Below are positions 5,776-7,171 of a DNA stretch of 7,171 nucleotides, piece by piece. The stretch comes from Brevibacterium picturae. GTDB taxonomy: Bacteria > Actinomycetota > Actinomycetes > Actinomycetales > Brevibacteriaceae. A model generated the notes under the pieces. It was given only the letters and a program-made list of their open reading frames with translations. It did not search any database and was not told the DNA's origin. The translations under genes were made by a program, and so were the position numbers. The stretch spans positions 1 to 7,171 of the forward strand of contig NZ_JAKDJU010000152.1 in assembly GCF_030453725.1 (NCBI RefSeq), written 5' to 3'. Position 1 is the first letter of the stretch. The number at the start of each line of letters is the position of its first letter.

Positions 5776-6189
5776 TCACTCCGCCTGGGCCCCGCGATAG
5801 GTGCCGATCGACCAGAGCACTCCTTCGGGATCGGCGACGCTGAAGTCGAGTGATCCGTAGTCCTGTTCGGTCAGCCCCATAATCTCTCTCGCGCCCGCCG
5901 TCATCGCTCGGTGGTAGAGCTCCTCGACGTCTGAGGCCGCGAGGTAGACGGACCCGGCGGCAACACCGGTCTTCGTCATCACGCCCCCGTCATCGCGGAC
6001 CGAGCCGAGCATGACTCCCCCGCCTTCGGGCCACGACAGTTCGGCATGGTCGATGCGCTGCGGGTCATCGGCGTTGGGGTATTCGGCCGCGACTTCGAAG
6101 CCCAGCGCTTCCTGCAGGAAGGCGATTGCGGCCTTGGCATCCCGGTAGCGGAAGGTGGGCCAGACGTTGGCTCCGGTGGTGTTCGACAT
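5776..6189 (-). CDS. VOC superfamily (glyoxalase/bleomycin-resistance fold) small protein
   Basis: This 137-residue cytosolic protein has the vicinal-oxygen-chelate fold. The first betaalphabetabetabeta unit is about residues 8-65 (FRYRDAKAAIAFLQEALGFE, then HAELSWPEGG). The second is about 77-130 (AGSVYLAASDVEELYHRAMTAGA, then LDFSVADPEGVLWSIGTY). H48 and E122 are at the usual metal-ligand positions, but VOC members include lyases, dioxygenases and drug-binding proteins and I cannot choose. The open frame extends upstream, but ATG 6189 has GGAAAGGA about 6 nt ahead and matches the family start. It follows the AraC regulator on the same strand with a 128-bp gap, so it may be that regulator's target or be partly cotranscribed with it. 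Confidence 0.9.
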   Translation of the reverse strand: MSNTTGANVWPTFRYRDAKAAIAFLQEALGFEVAAEYPNADDPQRIDHAELSWPEGGGVMLGSVRDDGGVMTKTGVAAGSVYLAASDVEELYHRAMTAGAREIMGLTEQDYGSLDFSVADPEGVLWSIGTYRGAQAE

Positions 6190-6317
6190 TGTCAGTCCTT
6201 TCCTCGTTGCTGCTGTCGCCTCCATCGTGGACCGCAACCGCTGCCGAGGTCTTGGACAAATGGGAACGGAGCGAGGCACAGACGTATCTTGTCGCCGAGG
6301 CGGTCGAACGCAACCGT

Positions 6318-7151
6318 TCACCCGAGAGCCGAATCGTCGCCCACGGAGGCCCTGACGACGTCGTCGGCGCTCAGCCACCCCCGCGGACTGGTGCCCGTCA
6401 GCGCTCGGAAGTCGCGATTGAGATGAGACTGATCGGAATAGCCGCAGGTGGCGGCGATGTCTGCCATCGACGTGTCGCCTGCGGAGATCATTCTTCGCGC
6501 TCGATCGAAGCGCAGGACACGTGCCGCTTCTTTGGGGTTGATCCCGAACTCGGCCTGGAACTGCGCAGTCAGATGCCGCCTGCTCCACCCGATGTCATCG
6601 GCCACCAGGGACACCGGAAGTCCGCCATGACTGCGCGCGATCCGGATCCATGACTCGACGACGGCACCCCTCGGACGCGCTCCCTCATGGAGGGCGCCGA
6701 TGAGCACCTCGTCGATGGCGTCGAAGCGCGCCGCCCAGCTTGCGGCTTCGTTGACCCGCTCGTGCAGCTCCGCGGCGATCGGTCGCGCGAGCTCGGCAAG
6801 GTCGTAGGTGCGGTGGGCGAGCTCGACCGCCGGGAGACCGAAAAACGCACGCGGGGCCAACGGACTGAAGTTGATCTGGATGCCGGTCATCGCACCGCTG
6901 TGTTTGATGAGTGTGGGCCTCAGGTGGAGGCCCGCGAGGAGCACATCGAACGCATCGGTCGAGTCGGCGTCCCGGTCGTACTGGCGCAGCGGTTCGTCGA
7001 TCGCAACGATGAACGTCAGTGAACCCGAGGGAAGTCCCAGATGCGTCCCCGCGGGGACGCCGGAGATGTCGTAGCCGACGTAGTCGCCGAGGAACGGCCG
7101 CAGGCGCGGATGCGGGCGGCGAGTCAGATCATCGGCGGTCACCTCGGACAT
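6318..7151 (-). CDS. AraC/XylS-family transcriptional regulator
   Basis: This 277-residue regulator has an N-terminal effector or dimerisation domain (about 12-130, with LGLPSGSLTFIVAID near 38 and GIQINFSPLAPRAFFGLP near 90). The C-terminal AraC double HTH spans about 165-262: helix-turn-helix 1 contains SLVADDIGWSRRHLTAQF, and helix-turn-helix 2 contains MADIAATCGYSDQSHLNRDF followed by the signature GTSPRGW. No Shine-Dalgarno precedes the ATG, and a -10 box lies 6 nt upstream, so the mRNA is probably leaderless. The N-terminal domain resembles that of AraC regulators often found beside VOC genes in actinobacteria, which fits the VOC gene immediately downstream. The ligand is unknown. Confidence 0.93.
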   Translation of the reverse strand: MSEVTADDLTRRPHPRLRPFLGDYVGYDISGVPAGTHLGLPSGSLTFIVAIDEPLRQYDRDADSTDAFDVLLAGLHLRPTLIKHSGAMTGIQINFSPLAPRAFFGLPAVELAHRTYDLAELARPIAAELHERVNEAASWAARFDAIDEVLIGALHEGARPRGAVVESWIRIARSHGGLPVSLVADDIGWSRRHLTAQFQAEFGINPKEAARVLRFDRARRMISAGDTSMADIAATCGYSDQSHLNRDFRALTGTSPRGWLSADDVVRASVGDDSALG

Positions 7152-7157
7152 GACAGC

Positions 7158-7163
7158 AGTTTA
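7158..7163 (-). promoter_or_regulatory. -10 box giving a leaderless start for the AraC regulator
   Basis: On the minus strand TAAACT is followed by 6 nt (GCTGTC) and then the ATG at 7151, so the predicted transcript starts at the A of the start codon. The -35 would lie beyond the window edge. The geometry is identical to that of the GAF regulator. Confidence 0.55.
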
Positions 7164-7171
7164 GACCCGCG

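Noticed and set aside
5760..5780. 6-bp hairpin AGTGAC...GTCACT over the VOC stop codon as a terminator
   Set aside because: The stem is short, the loop is 9 nt and no T-run follows on the minus strand. This is too weak to call.
6233..6316. Direct repeat CGCAACCG (6233-6240 and 6309-6316) between the AraC and VOC genes as AraC sites
   Set aside because: An 8-mer repeated once in 128 bp of GC-rich DNA is not far from chance, and no further copies or promoter alignment support it.
6190..6588. N-terminal extension of the VOC frame into the AraC gene
   Set aside because: The extension reads as low-complexity Arg-rich antisense-type sequence. The family start and a ribosome site are at ATG 6189.

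Overview
The window is high-GC DNA with strong third-position G/C bias, compact genes, GGAGG-type ribosome sites and at least two apparently leaderless genes. It also carries protein families typical of Actinomycetota: an ADH-A-like secondary alcohol dehydrogenase, a GAF regulator without an AAA+ domain, and a two-TM protein paired with a TetR regulator. I infer an actinomycete, possibly a Brevibacterium-like or Rhodococcus-like soil or skin organism. The genus is a guess. I see no rRNA, tRNA, CRISPR array, insertion sequence, phage gene or pseudogene.

Layout, left to right. (1) 1-1793, minus: a flavin-dependent monooxygenase with an N-terminal NTF2-like extension, cut by the window edge only near its C-terminus. 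(2) 1794-1971: a divergent control region with a near-perfect 16-bp palindrome, further TTGCA boxes, a second 7+7 palindrome, and a -10 box placed so that the regulator mRNA would begin at its own ATG. (3) 1972-3132, plus: an AcoR-like GAF-domain transcriptional regulator, the likely controller of the monooxygenase. (4) 3142-3795, minus: a conserved two-TM protein of unknown function, divergent from (5) 3907-4509, plus: a TetR repressor. Their shared intergenic region carries two 17-bp operators 33 bp apart. (6) 4536-5582, minus: a zinc-dependent secondary alcohol dehydrogenase with its own promoter and a candidate operator. (7) 5776-6189, minus: a small VOC/glyoxalase-fold protein. (8) 6318-7151, minus: an AraC-family regulator, again with a leaderless-type promoter, lying upstream of the VOC gene.

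Working together: the monooxygenase and the secondary alcohol dehydrogenase could act in sequence (secondary alcohol to ketone, then oxygenation), but they are separate transcription units 2.7 kb apart, so the link is inference. The window is best read as three small regulator-plus-target modules (GAF/FMO, TetR/membrane protein, AraC/VOC) with one stand-alone dehydrogenase. I found no clearly undescribed system. The most informative signals are the operators and the leaderless start sites, which also correct two gene starts.
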